DNA of 64,000 nt from the NCBI RefSeq assembly GCF_900092025.1, contig NZ_FLTX01000025.1:62001-126000 (forward strand), read 5' to 3'. The notes below the pieces were generated by a model. The model saw only the letters and a list, made by a program, of their open reading frames with translations, searched no databases and was not told where the DNA came from. The DNA comes from Xanthomonas bromi. Its GTDB lineage: Bacteria; Pseudomonadota; Gammaproteobacteria; Xanthomonadales; Xanthomonadaceae. Shown here in pieces: positions 9,701 through 20,418 of this stretch (position 1 is its first letter; each line of letters opens with the position of its first letter). The position numbers and the translations under genes are program-made.

Positions 9701-10946
9701 GTCGCTGCAGATCGGACGGCAGAAGGCGCGGCAATTCAACGCCAGTACGGGCATTAGCGCGGGCGTGCTGCTGCCGGGCACCGAACGCGCACCGGTAGGT
9801 ATTACGGGAGCAGCCGACTGGCGCATCAAACAGGAATCGGGCATCGAACATGGCGTGCAGATCCGTGTGCCGCGGCGGGGCAAGGGACAGGAGCTGGAGC
9901 AGCGCAGGCAATTCCTGGCCATGTTTGAACATCTGGTGCAGCTCGCCGAGCAGTCCTGCGGCGATACGGTCGCGCCGACCGAGCGCGATTTTCTTGCGGA
10001 GTTGCTGGCGCACCACCCCAGCATCACTGTCGGCCTGATCGGCCACGCCGAGCGCACCTCTTCGGCCACCGAATCCAGCCTCAGCGTCGCTGCGGGCGTG
10101 CGCGTGGGAAACATGGACGGCCGACCGCGTCGTGCCACCCTGGGTGCTTCGCTCGGCCTCAAGGCACGGCGGGAAACCTCTCGTACGCAGACGCCGATCG
10201 AAGGCTACATGACGATGGTACTGAAGGATTCGAGTGCGCAATCCAGGGTGGAGATCGCAGGGCGCGCATCGGCCAGTCTCGTCGCCCAGCAGTGGACGCA
10301 CCCAAGCGATGGCAACTCGCCGCCCACACCAGTGGCGCGGCTGTCCATGGCCACGCTCGATCTCGGCTATAGCAAGGAGCTGCGTTCGGCCGGCAGCAAT
10401 ACGTTCTCCACCTTGTGGATGTTCAACAACGAAATCGATCCTGTGCGCACAGATCGGGGCTTCGAATTCTTGAACTTCGCGTCATTCGAACGCGAAGTGA
10501 AACGCAACTGGCAGTTGTGGACGCACTACGGCATCTCCAAACTGCAAGGCAAGGTCGACGACCAGCGGCTCTACATGGTGGCCGAGCGCCAGTTGCAGGA
10601 TTTCGTCGACCGGGTCCGCATCCACATGAAAGACAACAAGTTCGCCTCGCTGATCGTGGATTGGGTGTTACAAACAGAGGCTGCACCGCGCCTGGACGCA
10701 TTGCGCGCGCAGGCCACCCTATTGCGCGCCGCCGGATGCGAGGCACAAGCGGCGGACGCCGATCGCGCCTTCGATGACCTGATCAGCCAACCAGGCATCT
10801 GGGAACCGACCATCCTGATCCTGCGCGAAAAGGGAAAACGCCAGCGCGAGCGAGGGGTCGATTTCTTCATCAAACACCAGACAAACCAGGCGGCCGAGGC
10901 GATGCGGACGGTCGGTCAATGGATCCCGTACGAGCCTGTTCCGTAG
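6780..10946 (+). CDS. xopZ: Probable type III secreted effector, XopZ (HopAS1) family
   Basis: A 1388-residue protein without a signal peptide or membrane segments. The first ~100 residues are rich in Ser, Pro, Ala and Arg, as in type III secretion signals. Residues ~140-330 are strongly helical and charged, consistent with coiled coil (segments such as LEQSNHDLASRISRRRQDE). The rest resembles no enzyme I can name. The XopZ call rests on size, the PIP box upstream, and the place between lolA and rarA where I recall xopZ in other Xanthomonas genomes; it was not checked by search. XopZ proteins are delivered into plant cells and suppress immunity. The gene is alone on its strand, oriented against its minus-strand neighbours, which suggests insertion by transfer. 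The start ATG has only a weak SD. Confidence 0.65.
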   Translation: MPRIPLRPSAIAACLPGMAETISHPSEPSARRQTHNKLATPDPCAFEAELIQAQEDPLGWSTTLLEQARQASVVEPGLKAAPKRKHALPRPCRKVAERLGFRSGAPEPHTTLLRYSSMQRERDRPTDPSDRRADAGLDPRAAPLLSNATQNLNEALISRLEQSNHDLASRISRRRQDELKYAHAQTLQTAREQLALRARRAANLSDSINVLTRERAELLQQLHGCNVHTDAVLAAIHDLESDILSARTALNALPGDQPSRAVAARTAPSSANAHQGVDATQLQLVCTRLENAVQEARARGDALAKAVFFGRGSAQAAQAERALAATNAEIDQLRSAYAQARDALQSDQASSSANEPAARTLASHLAAERNRDIEALRTRLGRDENMLTLQRTHAERCQRNARRLQERLARVDAKLKQARHSSWINTQEVWQQEQTVGLLEAANDEMQRAAGHAAAQPTAEEAGPSSADIVADTMEALLDALPGFREETIDPVSRQVLRAWADGLHGRSVAFGTDALQPVDALRIALQALSIASEGDATAAANVLQRLGVLQLRELIPPPQVSIAAEAIPPLDAVTTCVGLLVSVPRGMQVLSHMLREEPTPPSREWVEAAQVHLRASHRLALTPDAEQAERTWLVDAQMGARHAVHGASPLQGLQSATDAQRGAFHAFRNGYETTRAGSPYARVNACLQMFAQWAVAGSGTRRNRALNPFNALELGMKVGASEALPTAARRANDAFREATGHLTSWLVARRRIQLACGQMPSQEELAMQALSEYAQWLPHEQNATDLTFTDKVLDKIERRAQELQRSVAASVSESDDLQPAACHPAIASAWLALRSGRMRLPETLRLIQRGLLDHAVQPTDMPIGAARLDEELASVARNHFHQAVGNASRFLHEGDTSHVKSPRALFECLRNLMERLEWRDKLRITEQRVIGLNTTPLSAALAIIPSGLGLKLSAGGHISSDRSVEIYMGRTGLSLQIGRQKARQFNASTGISAGVLLPGTERAPVGITGAADWRIKQESGIEHGVQIRVPRRGKGQELEQRRQFLAMFEHLVQLAEQSCGDTVAPTERDFLAELLAHHPSITVGLIGHAERTSSATESSLSVAAGVRVGNMDGRPRRATLGASLGLKARRETSRTQTPIEGYMTMVLKDSSAQSRVEIAGRASASLVAQQWTHPSDGNSPPTPVARLSMATLDLGYSKELRSAGSNTFSTLWMFNNEIDPVRTDRGFEFLNFASFEREVKRNWQLWTHYGISKLQGKVDDQRLYMVAERQLQDFVDRVRIHMKDNKFASLIVDWVLQTEAAPRLDALRAQATLLRAAGCEAQAADADRAFDDLISQPGIWEPTILILREKGKRQRERGVDFFIKHQTNQAAEAMRTVGQWIPYEPVP

Positions 10947-11065
10947 GGCTGCCGGCGTCGCCCCCGAATAGCAGGGTCTATATCACGTCGCAGCGACTGT
11001 TGCGCCCCTGGTAGGACGCCGATCGCTGCACCATGCCCTGTATGCCGTGCGTCCCGCAGATGCGT

Positions 11066-11695
11066 TTATTGCGTGTCGCCCACCACATCCACGCCCTTGG
11101 CCGGCGTGTAACGAAAGGTGTCTGCGGCAAAGCTGGGATTGCGCTTCCAGCCGCTGAAGCTGATTGCGGTGCGCTGGCCGACCGCATCCACCACGTCCAT
11201 CCTGGCCAGGCCGTCCTCGCCGAACCCCAGCGAGGCCATCTGGAAGCTGGCATCGGTGTCCACCTTGGGCGTCAGCGACAACCATTGCAGGCCGTCGCGC
11301 GGCGCGGCTTCTTCGCTGACGTCGTACTTCTTGTCCAGAAGCGCCGGGTCGATCAACGCGACCAGCGGGCTGTTCTGTTCTTCGCTGCCTTGTGTGCGCA
11401 CGGTGACCTGCTCCAGGTCCGGATCGAACACCCAGACCTTCTTGCCATCGGCCACGATCAGCTGCTTGTAGGGCTTGGCATATTCCCAACGGAACTGGCG
11501 CGGTGTTGCCAGCGCAACCCGCCCGCTCGACGTTTCCTTGACCCGGCCATTGGCGTCGGTCACGCGCTGACTGAATTGCCCATCCAGCCCCTTCAAACCA
11601 CGCGTGAAGGTGTCCAGCTCCTGGCGTGCACCGGCAAACGCGGTGCTGGCAAACAGAGCGGTGGCGAGGACGGCATAACGGAGCTGGCGATGCAT
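11066..11695 (-). CDS. lolA: Outer-membrane lipoprotein carrier protein LolA
   Basis: A 209-residue periplasmic chaperone that takes lipoproteins from LolCDE and hands them to LolB. The signal peptide is RYAVLATALFASTAFA with cleavage before GARQ. The mature part has the LolA pattern GLKGLDGQFSQRV, PRQFRWEY.KPY and VFDPDLEQVTV. A longer frame begins at 11737, but the ATG at 11695 has GGAAG six bases upstream and places the signal peptide at the N-terminus, so it was chosen. It lies downstream of ftsK and the DUF3857 gene on the same strand. Confidence 0.93.
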   Translation of the reverse strand: MHRQLRYAVLATALFASTAFAGARQELDTFTRGLKGLDGQFSQRVTDANGRVKETSSGRVALATPRQFRWEYAKPYKQLIVADGKKVWVFDPDLEQVTVRTQGSEEQNSPLVALIDPALLDKKYDVSEEAAPRDGLQWLSLTPKVDTDASFQMASLGFGEDGLARMDVVDAVGQRTAISFSGWKRNPSFAADTFRYTPAKGVDVVGDTQ

Positions 11696-11802
11696 CGCGG
11701 TCTTCCAGAAGGACATGCGTGGATTCTGATACTTCATAGATGAATGGGCGAGCGCTAGTGCACGGAGTATTCAGATGCACGGCGCTTGCGCAGTGAGCGC
11801 GC

Positions 11803-13731
11803 TCACCGCGCGGTCTGCACCTTGGATAGATCGCCATACACGATCTGCCCGCGAAAACCGCGCCGTACCTGCTGGTAAAGCTCGCGAAACGCGCGGTAGT
11901 CCTGCGCCTGACACAAGGCCTGTGCCCCGCGCACGGCCGCGCGCTGTAGACGATGTACGGCAGTCACCGTTTGCCCATCCCGCGTCCAATCGACCGCGTA
12001 TTCGCCGGCTGCATTGCGAAACGTGCTGCTGCGCGGGATGGCGATGATCGGCACCGTATCGGGGAAGGTCACTGCATAGGTTTCTTCGCGCACGCTGTCG
12101 TTGCAATAGAACGGGGTCAGATTGTCTTCGGCCGAAGTGGTGGTATAGATCGCGCGGATCGATTCGGCACCGGGCATGTCCGGCAAGGTCATGCCGCCGA
12201 CCACCGAAAAATCCACCGCGTCCTTGGCCTGGAAGGTGTAGCGGTAATTGAATGGCGCATCCAGATCCAGCGGGTCGCCCTGGATCAGCAGATCGCCGCT
12301 GCCGTCGAAACCGGACTGGGCGAGGATCGACTCTTCGATCCGGTTGCGATTCTGCGCATTGAGCTGCACGAACATCGCGCGCAGGCCCACTTCGCCGGTC
12401 TGCCCACTGTCGAGCGTGGTCATGCCCTGCAGGCCACCTTGCGGCGTGAACCGGTAGTCGGTGCGCGCGACATAGCGATTGACCTTGCGATCGTTCGGCG
12501 GCGTCTGCGTGACCTTGCCGTCGCGCGTATGCACCACCGGCGCGCCAAGATCGCCGGCCGGCAACTGGCCGAAGCGCGCATAAGGGTTGGTCGAATCGAC
12601 ATACAGATCGAACGCGGGAATATAGGTGATGGCGTGATTGAAGCGGCCCAGCACCGGAATCTGCGGCAGCGTCGGGCCGCCCTCGGCGCCGATCAGCACC
12701 GGCGTGCTGGCGATGCCCTTGGCCGCAAGCAAGGCTTCCAGAATCACGGTGTGATCTTTGCAATCGCCGTAATGGTTGGCCAGGATGCTTTCGGCGCTGT
12801 TGGGCTCCAGCCCGCCATTGCCCAGATACACCGCCACATAGCGGATATTGCGCGCGACCCAGGCATACAGCGCTGCGGCCTGTGCACGCGGCGCATCGAT
12901 GCCGCGGGTCACCTGGTCGGCCAATGCCTGGATCGCCGGCGTCACCGCGGCGGCGCGTCCGCCTTTGACGTGATACGCCAGGCCCATCTGCGACCAGCTA
13001 TCGAAGGTGCTGGCCATCAAGGTGGGGCTGAACTCCCAGGTCGCCGCGCTCCAGTTCTGGTTCTTCATCGGTGTAGCACGCTGGTAGCGCCATTCCCAGC
13101 GCGCCTGATCGCCACGCACCACCGGCTTGTTGCTGCCCTGCAGGCCACGCGCGGAGAGATGCATCGGCAGCGACTTGGGGGCGACCAGCGTCACCACCGC
13201 ATCGTCGTACTGCGCGAACACGCTGAAGGTTTCCCACAGGCTGAAATACCCTGGGAAGTACGGCGTGTTCTGTGCGCGTCGCACGCGGTAGACGATGCGT
13301 GCACCCGGCCCCAGATTCGGGAAGACCACCACCTTGACCTTGCGATCGGCATACATCGCCGCCGAGGCGCTGGAATAGCTTTCCTGGGTGTAGATCTTGT
13401 CGGCCGCCACGTCCTGGCGCAGCCCTTCGGCGGTGACGGTGTACGCCTGCAGCACGTCGAGCGTCTCCATCTTTTCGCTATAGCTCAGCCGCACCTGGCT
13501 GAACTGCTCCACTGCCGACTTGGTCTTGAGCAGAATCTCGTACTCGTCGGTTTCCACGCTGCTGGCGTCGGCGCGCACTTCGTAGTCGGCGCGGTAGCGC
13601 ACGAAGCTGTAGTTGGTGTCGGCCTGCGTGCGTGCAGCAGCAGCGGGTGCGGGCCGTGGCTGGGCCTGAGCCCGAGCAAACAGCGGAACGCAGAGGAGCA
13701 GCACGAGCAACAACGAAGGACGATGCAACAT
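11803..13731 (-). CDS. DUF3857 / transglutaminase-like periplasmic protein
   Basis: A 642-residue exported protein. The signal peptide is LLLVLLLCVPLFARAQA. A DUF3857 domain (~residues 45-235) is followed by a transglutaminase-like core. A papain-type triad is visible: Cys ~323 in NHYGDCKDHT, His ~366 in FNHAITYIP and Asp ~379 in VDSTNPY. The substrate is unknown; such proteins are usually outer-envelope or periplasmic peptidase/transglutaminase relatives. It sits between ftsK and lolA, a place that is empty in the ancestral gammaproteobacterial order. The 107-base gap to lolA has no clear terminator, so co-transcription with lolA is possible. Confidence 0.85.
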   Translation of the reverse strand: MLHRPSLLLVLLLCVPLFARAQAQPRPAPAAAARTQADTNYSFVRYRADYEVRADASSVETDEYEILLKTKSAVEQFSQVRLSYSEKMETLDVLQAYTVTAEGLRQDVAADKIYTQESYSSASAAMYADRKVKVVVFPNLGPGARIVYRVRRAQNTPYFPGYFSLWETFSVFAQYDDAVVTLVAPKSLPMHLSARGLQGSNKPVVRGDQARWEWRYQRATPMKNQNWSAATWEFSPTLMASTFDSWSQMGLAYHVKGGRAAAVTPAIQALADQVTRGIDAPRAQAAALYAWVARNIRYVAVYLGNGGLEPNSAESILANHYGDCKDHTVILEALLAAKGIASTPVLIGAEGGPTLPQIPVLGRFNHAITYIPAFDLYVDSTNPYARFGQLPAGDLGAPVVHTRDGKVTQTPPNDRKVNRYVARTDYRFTPQGGLQGMTTLDSGQTGEVGLRAMFVQLNAQNRNRIEESILAQSGFDGSGDLLIQGDPLDLDAPFNYRYTFQAKDAVDFSVVGGMTLPDMPGAESIRAIYTTTSAEDNLTPFYCNDSVREETYAVTFPDTVPIIAIPRSSTFRNAAGEYAVDWTRDGQTVTAVHRLQRAAVRGAQALCQAQDYRAFRELYQQVRRGFRGQIVYGDLSKVQTAR

Positions 13732-14120
13732 GGGTCTCGATCACGGCGGGCCGGAGCGGCTCTCACTTACAGGGTAGCCGTTGTGCCCGGCAATGACAGG
13801 CACGGACTTCCAACAATGCTGCATTGGCGCACGCGGCGACCTTCGTCAATCAGCGCAATCCGTCGAGATCGACCAGCCTGAAGCCAAGCGCAGCAGGCAT
13901 TGCGCGTGCAAGCGTTGCGATGAAGCCAAGGCCGGGCAAGGCTGAAATTCGCTCGCACGCGACCGTGCCCATCACTTCGCTCCACCTTAGCGATGGGTCA
14001 ACTGAGCGTATGCAAGGCGTCAGCCTCTGCACCGTTGCAGCCCGTCGCATCGCCGCCAGCGCGCGTGTGGATGCAGGTGCCGACGCTGCACCTAAAAACG
14101 CGCAGCGACATAGGCGGCAC
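13732..14120. other. Intergenic region between ftsK and the DUF3857 gene
   Basis: 389 bases. Short frames exist on both strands but none has a family resemblance or an SD. I see no tRNA, clear terminator or known regulatory motif. It presumably carries the promoter of the DUF3857 gene. Confidence 0.5.
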
Positions 14121-16478
14121 TTACTTGGGCGGCGGTGGCGCCAGCACGGTGCGATCGCCATTGTGCTCGGGCGGGCTGACCACGCCGGACGCTTCCATCG
14201 CCTCGATCAAACGCGCGGCGCGGTTGTAGCCGATCTTCAAACGTCGTTGCACGCCGGAAATCGACGCACGCCGTGTCTCTGTGACGATGCGCAAGGCTTC
14301 GTCGTACAAAGGATCCGACTCGTCGCCACCGCCGCCACTGCTTTCCGGCAGGCCAGTGGCGCCGACCACGGTGCCGTCGCCCATGGTCTGCACTTCATCC
14401 AGCACGCCTTCGACGTAGGACACCGGCCCGCTGGCCTTGAGGTGTTCGACCACCCGATGCACCTCTTCGTCGCTGACGAAGGCGCCATGCACGCGGTCCG
14501 GCAATGCGGTGCCCGGCGGCAGATACAGCATGTCGCCGTTGCCCAGCAGCGCTTCGGCACCGGACTGATCCAGGATGGTGCGCGAGTCGATCTTGGAGCT
14601 GACCTGAAACGCCACGCGGGTCGGGATATTGGCCTTGATCAGACCGGTGATCACGTCCACAGAGGGTCGCTGCGTAGCAAGAATGAGATGGATACCGGCC
14701 GCACGCGCCTTCTGCGCTAGGCGGGCGATCAGTTCTTCGACCTTCTTGCCGACGATCATCATCATGTCGGCGAATTCGTCGATGAAGATCACGATAAACG
14801 GCAGCGTCTCCAGCGGCCGCGGCGCCTCGCCCAGCTCCGGGTTCGGCTTGAACAGCGGGTCCATCATCGGCTGGCCGGCGTCGATGGCATCCTTGATCTT
14901 CTTGTTGAAGCCGGCCAGGTTGCGCACGCCCACTGCGCTCATCAGCTTGTAGCGGCGCTCCATTTCGGCCACGCACCAGCGCAGCCCGTTGGCGGCTTCC
15001 TTCATGTCGGTGACCACCGGCGCCAGTAGGTGCGGGATGCCCTGGTAGACGCTCAACTCGAGCATCTTCGGGTCGATCATCAGCATCCGCAGTTCCTTGT
15101 GCGAGGCCTTGAACAGCAGGCTCAACACCATCGCATTGACCGCCACCGACTTGCCCGAGCCGGTGGTACCGGCGACCAGCAAGTGCGGCATGCGCGCCAG
15201 ATCGGCCACGGTCGGGCGGCCGGCGATGTCCTTGCCCAGGGCCAGTGTCAGCGGGCTGGCCGACTTGTCGTATTCCTTGGAGCGCAACAGCTCGGACAGG
15301 AAGATCATCTCGCGGGTGACGTTGGGGATCTCAAGACCCACCACCGACTTGCCCGGAATCACGTCCACCACGCGCACCGACTTCACCGACAGCCCGCGCG
15401 CGATGTCCTTGTCCAGCGAACTGATCTGACTGACCTTGATGCCCGGCGCCGGCTCGATTTCGAAGCGCGTGATCACCGGACCCGGATAGGCCCCGACCAC
15501 CTGCGCCTCGATGCGGAAATCCTTGAGCTTGAACTCGATCTGCCGCGACAGCGTCTCCAGCGTCTCTTCCGAATAGCCCTTGGCCTGCGGCTTGGGGTCG
15601 TCCAGCAGGGCCAGCGGCGGCAGGTCCGAGCCGTCGGTGCCGACGCCCTGGAACATCGGGATCTGGGTATCGCGCTTGGCGCGCTCGCTCTTTTCCACCA
15701 CCACCGCCGGCGGTGGCTCGATCTTGACCGGTTCGCGCTTGGCCTGCTTGACCGCATCGACCTTGCGCACTTCCTCGCGTTCCTCGCGCATCACCCGGGT
15801 CTGCTGCCACTCGGTGGCCTGGTGGGTCTTGCGCTTCATCAGCGGGCCCAACGCCAGCACCCACTTGCCGATGCGCTCCATCACCGCAAACCACGACAAG
15901 CCGGTGGCCAGCGTGATCGACACCAGCAACAGCACCAGTACGAACAGGTTGGCGCCCAAGGCGCCAAAGCCGGAGCTGAGCGAGCCGGCAACCAACTTGC
16001 CCAGGATGCCGCCGGCCTCGGCCACCTCGCCCTGGAACAGGCGCAGGTGCAGAAAGCCGGTCGAAGAAATCAGAAACCCCACCATCCCGACCAGCCGCAG
16101 CGCCGGCCCCAGATCGCTTTGGCTTTGCTCCTCGCGCTCACCGATCAGGGCGATCCACGCAACTGCCCCCAACAGTACCGGGAGCAGGAAGGCCACATAC
16201 CCGAACAGCTGCAGCAACACGTCCGCCGCCAGCGCGCCGAACCTGCCGCCCATGTTGTGGATGGGCGCAACCAGATTGCCGGTGCGCGACCAGCCCGGAT
16301 CGGTCGCCGAATAGGTGAACAGGCTAGCCAGCAGATACAGCAGCAACGGCGCCACCGCGATCAAGGCCAGATCGCGCCAGAGCTTCTGCCGACGCGGATT
16401 GTCCGCCACCGCCGTCTTGCGCGACGACGACTTGCCCTCTGCGGGCTTGCTGCTGCGTTCGGGAACCTGCTTTGCCAC
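14121..16478 (-). CDS. ftsK: DNA translocase FtsK
   Basis: A 785-residue septal DNA pump that clears and aligns chromosome termini for XerCD. The N-terminal ~190 residues hold four predicted membrane helices. A short linker follows, and then the alpha/beta motor with Walker [17 protein letters not shown] and Walker [14 protein letters not shown]. The C-terminal gamma winged helix ([21 protein letters not shown]), which reads KOPS sites, is complete. The linker is much shorter than in E. coli FtsK (1329 residues), as in many other bacteria. The start is GTG at 16478. A plausible sigma-70 promoter lies at 16516-16544. trxB is divergent. Confidence 0.95.
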   Translation of the reverse strand: MAKQVPERSSKPAEGKSSSRKTAVADNPRRQKLWRDLALIAVAPLLLYLLASLFTYSATDPGWSRTGNLVAPIHNMGGRFGALAADVLLQLFGYVAFLLPVLLGAVAWIALIGEREEQSQSDLGPALRLVGMVGFLISSTGFLHLRLFQGEVAEAGGILGKLVAGSLSSGFGALGANLFVLVLLLVSITLATGLSWFAVMERIGKWVLALGPLMKRKTHQATEWQQTRVMREEREEVRKVDAVKQAKREPVKIEPPPAVVVEKSERAKRDTQIPMFQGVGTDGSDLPPLALLDDPKPQAKGYSEETLETLSRQIEFKLKDFRIEAQVVGAYPGPVITRFEIEPAPGIKVSQISSLDKDIARGLSVKSVRVVDVIPGKSVVGLEIPNVTREMIFLSELLRSKEYDKSASPLTLALGKDIAGRPTVADLARMPHLLVAGTTGSGKSVAVNAMVLSLLFKASHKELRMLMIDPKMLELSVYQGIPHLLAPVVTDMKEAANGLRWCVAEMERRYKLMSAVGVRNLAGFNKKIKDAIDAGQPMMDPLFKPNPELGEAPRPLETLPFIVIFIDEFADMMMIVGKKVEELIARLAQKARAAGIHLILATQRPSVDVITGLIKANIPTRVAFQVSSKIDSRTILDQSGAEALLGNGDMLYLPPGTALPDRVHGAFVSDEEVHRVVEHLKASGPVSYVEGVLDEVQTMGDGTVVGATGLPESSGGGGDESDPLYDEALRIVTETRRASISGVQRRLKIGYNRAARLIEAMEASGVVSPPEHNGDRTVLAPPPPK

Positions 16479-16515
16479 CTGTAGCCAGACCTTAGAAAAA
16501 TGCTGTTAGTAGTTG

Positions 16516-16544
16516 ATAATAAACGACTGAGGCCACGGTTTCAG
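16516..16544 (-). promoter_or_regulatory. Candidate sigma-70 promoter of ftsK
   Basis: On the minus strand CTGAAA (-35), 17 bases, then TATTAT (-10). It is AT-rich compared with its surroundings and ends 38 bases before the GTG of ftsK. It lies downstream of the minus-strand terminator at 16587-16610. Confidence 0.5.
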
Positions 16545-16586
16545 CAGTTGCATCAGCCCCCACGACCCGGCCGCGCACCGCTCAAC

Positions 16587-17730
<1,144 letters not shown>

Positions 17731-17787
17731 GATGGCGCCTGACTGCCGGCCGCGCCACGCGGTCAGCATTGCCAGCGGGCCGAGCGC

Positions 17788-18906
17788 ATGAGCGTGACTG
17801 CTCGCTGGTGCCGCCAGCTGGACGAACTTCCGGCTGGCGCCTGGGATGCGCTGCACGATGGCACGCATCCCTTCATCGGCTACGCATTTCTGCAGGGCCT
17901 CGAACGCGAAGGGTGTCTGCGCCCGGATTGGGGCTGGAACCCGCTGCATCTGACCCTGTGGGAAGGCGACATCCTGGTCGCCGCGGCTCCGGGGTATCTG
18001 AAGAACAACTCGCACGGCGAGTTCGTGTTCGACCACGCCTGGGCACATGCGTATGCGCGTTACGGGCAAGAGTATTTCCCCAAGTGGCTGTGCGGGGTGC
18101 CCTACTCACCGGTGACCGGTCCGCGTCTGCTGGGCGCGCCCAAGTGGCGTGGCCACCTGCTGGCCGCCATGCGCGAGCTGGTGGAGCGAAGCGGGCTGTC
18201 GTCGGCACACGTGAATTTCCACCCTGCCGACGAAGACGCCGCCTTCGATGCCGACTGGCTGGAGCGCAACGACCTGCAATACCACTGGCACAACGCCAGC
18301 GGCTGGAGCGACTTCGAGACTTTCCTGTCGGCGATGGACCACAAGCGTCGCAAGAACATCCGCCAGGAGCGCGCCAAAGTGCAACGCGCAGGCGCGCAAC
18401 TGCGTGTAGTACATGGCGATGAGGCCAGCGATGCCGATCTGGACGCGATGTACGGCTTCTATCTCAAGACCTTCAACGAGTACGGTAATTCGCCCGCACT
18501 GACGCCCGAATTCCTGCGCCACCTTGCGCAGCATCTGCCGCGCCAACTGGTGATGTTTCTGGCCGAGCTCGACGGGCAACCCATCGCCGGTGCGCTGTGC
18601 TTGCGCGGACACGACACGCTGTACGGCCGCTATTGGGGCGGTGAAGCGCTGCCCGGCCTGCATTTCGAAACCTGTTACTACCAGGGCATCGAGTACTGTC
18701 TGCGCGAAGGCCTGACCCGCTTCGAGCCGGGCGCGCAAGGCGAGCACAAGATTTCGCGCGGCTTCCTGCCGACGCTGGTGCGCAGCCGGCACTGGATCGC
18801 CGACCCGGGCTTTCGCGAACCGCTGGCGCAGTGGTGCGCAGACGAGCGCGATGCGGTGGCCCGACACGCGCGCGACCTGTCAGAGCACGGTCCGTTTCGC
18901 GATTGA
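17788..18906 (+). CDS. GNAT-fold N-acyltransferase, COG3146 type
   Basis: A 372-residue soluble protein of the family once called DUF482 and now grouped with GNAT/FemAB-like acyltransferases. Visible conserved parts are HPFIGYAFLQGLE near the N-terminus, GVPYSPVTGPR, MDHKRRKNIRQER and the C-terminal RFEPGAQGEHKISRGF. Members often lie beside aat, as here. The acceptor is unknown; peptidoglycan or peptide amino groups have been suggested for relatives. The start ATG at 17788 follows the trxB stop by 57 bases. Confidence 0.8.
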   Translation: MSVTARWCRQLDELPAGAWDALHDGTHPFIGYAFLQGLEREGCLRPDWGWNPLHLTLWEGDILVAAAPGYLKNNSHGEFVFDHAWAHAYARYGQEYFPKWLCGVPYSPVTGPRLLGAPKWRGHLLAAMRELVERSGLSSAHVNFHPADEDAAFDADWLERNDLQYHWHNASGWSDFETFLSAMDHKRRKNIRQERAKVQRAGAQLRVVHGDEASDADLDAMYGFYLKTFNEYGNSPALTPEFLRHLAQHLPRQLVMFLAELDGQPIAGALCLRGHDTLYGRYWGGEALPGLHFETCYYQGIEYCLREGLTRFEPGAQGEHKISRGFLPTLVRSRHWIADPGFREPLAQWCADERDAVARHARDLSEHGPFRD

Positions 18907-19148
18907 TCCAAGTTAGTCGGTATCGGCGGCGCTGATTGAATGCTCACCGATGGCGGCGTCATGCTTGCTGCGGCGTGGTGCCGCGATCAGCGCACCCGCT
19001 AGCTGACACGAGGTAACGAGCTGGCGTCAGGTAGGTGCGGATGCGCAGAAGCCGGTTTCTACGCTTATTAGTGACAATTCCGAGTACCGGCCACACGCTG
19101 GTCCCACGGTGAGTGCAGTCGGTTTATCAGCTGCTCTAAACTGCACAG

Positions 19149-19898
19149 ATGACGCGCCACCTCCCTTTTGTGCTCGATGCCAATCCTGCCGCGCCGTTTC
19201 CGCCGGCGGCGCAGGCCTTGCACGACCCGGATGGCCTGCTCGCCATCGGCGGCGATCTGTCTCCACAGCGTCTGCTCAACGCCTATGCGCACGGCATTTT
19301 TCCGTGGTTCTCGGAAGACCAGCCGATCCTGTGGTGGAGCCCGAACCCGCGCATGGTGTTTCGCACCGATGCGCTGCGCCTGTCGTCGCGTTTCAGACGT
19401 CAGCTACGCAGCAGCAGCTGGACCATACGTGCCGACACCGCCTTCGAACACGTGATCGACGCCTGCGCGTCGGTTCCGCGCGCAGGCCAGGACGGCACCT
19501 GGATCACCGCACAGATGCAGCAGGCCTACGTCGCACTGCACCGGCTTGGCCACGCGCACTCGTTCGAAGTCTTCGATGGCGTACGTCTGGTCGGTGGCAT
19601 TTACGGTGTGGCGATCGGCCAGATGTTCTTCGGCGAAAGCATGTTCAGCGCCGAAAGCGGCGGCTCTAAGGTGGCGTTGGCCGCGCTGGTTGCGTATCTG
19701 CAGGCAGCAGGCTGGCCGTTGCTCGACGCCCAGGTAGAAAATCCCCATCTGCTCAGCTTAGGCGCGCAACGCCTGCCGCGAGCGCAGTTTCTGCAGCAGG
19801 TGGACCTGCAGGTCTGCCTCCCCGCTGCGCCCGGCACGTGGTCCGGGCGCTACGGAGAACGCCATGCCAGCGCGCTTGGTGAAGCCCGCTTAACATAA
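19149..19898 (+). CDS. aat: Leucyl/phenylalanyl-tRNA--protein transferase
   Basis: A 249-residue enzyme that moves Leu or Phe from aminoacyl-tRNA to proteins with N-terminal Arg or Lys and so marks them for ClpS/ClpAP. Family motifs are DPDGLLAIGGDL, AYAHGIFPWF, ILWWSPNPRMV, and GGIYGVAIGQMFFGESMFS in the acyl-binding core. Length fits the family. It is on the plus strand between the GNAT gene and infA; a 242-base gap before it shows no gene. Its pathway partners clpA and clpS are 0.6-4 kb downstream on the other strand. Confidence 0.96.
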   Translation: MTRHLPFVLDANPAAPFPPAAQALHDPDGLLAIGGDLSPQRLLNAYAHGIFPWFSEDQPILWWSPNPRMVFRTDALRLSSRFRRQLRSSSWTIRADTAFEHVIDACASVPRAGQDGTWITAQMQQAYVALHRLGHAHSFEVFDGVRLVGGIYGVAIGQMFFGESMFSAESGGSKVALAALVAYLQAAGWPLLDAQVENPHLLSLGAQRLPRAQFLQQVDLQVCLPAAPGTWSGRYGERHASALGEARLT

Positions 19899-19976
19899 TT
19901 TGCACCGCGGGGAGATGGCGCGTAAGATGCCGTCCCTTACGGCCCCGTCGGGCCAGCCGTGATTGCACAGGATTAC

Positions 19977-20195
19977 ATGTCGAAAGACGACTCCATTGAA
20001 TTCGAAGGCAGCGTCAGCGAGACGCTTCCCAACACCACGTTCCGGGTCAAGCTGGAGAACGGGCACGAGATCATCGCCCACATCTCCGGCCGTATGCGCA
20101 AGAACTACATCCGCATCCTGACCGGCGACCGGGTCAAAGTTGAGATGACTCCCTACGACCTGACCAAGGGCCGTATTACCTACCGCATGAAGTAA
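19977..20195 (+). CDS. infA: Translation initiation factor IF-1
   Basis: A 72-residue S1-type OB-fold protein that binds the ribosomal A site with IF-2 and IF-3. The sequence is near universal: [35 protein letters not shown] and the end [12 protein letters not shown]. The ATG at 19977 was chosen over an in-frame codon at 19959 because IF-1 begins with MSKDD or MAKED in relatives. A terminator follows the stop by 25 bases. Confidence 0.97.
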
Positions 20196-20219
20196 GCGGT
20201 TCTGGTACTGAGACGCAAG

Positions 20220-20239
20220 GCGGCCAACGGCCGCTTTTT
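20220..20239 (+). terminator. Rho-independent terminator of infA
   Basis: A perfect 6-bp stem GCGGCC/GGCCGC with loop AAC is followed by five T residues. Confidence 0.85.
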
Positions 20240-20418
20240 GTCGTGGCTGCGATTAAAGCGCACAACACAGAACACTGATCGACGTGCACTGCTCCCGCTC
20301 CGCAGCGGCGCTTTGAGGCAAGGCATCGGTAGGTTCAAAACTCGTCAGCGATGCATTGACCACCCGACACCGGCACCATGCGATGCCATCGTCATTGCTG
20401 ACATGCATTGCAAGCGTA

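Noticed and set aside
11953-13881. 642-codon plus-strand frame antisense to the DUF3857 gene
   Set aside because: The opposite strand has signal peptide, catalytic triad and family motifs; this frame has none.
13732-14120. CRISPR array, tRNA or pseudogene between ftsK and the DUF3857 gene
   Set aside because: No regular repeats, cloverleaf or broken reading frame with a family match was seen; the same holds for the rest of the window as regards CRISPR arrays and insertion sequences.
15030-16484. 484-codon plus-strand frame antisense to ftsK
   Set aside because: Shadow of ftsK, rich in His, Gln and Arg.
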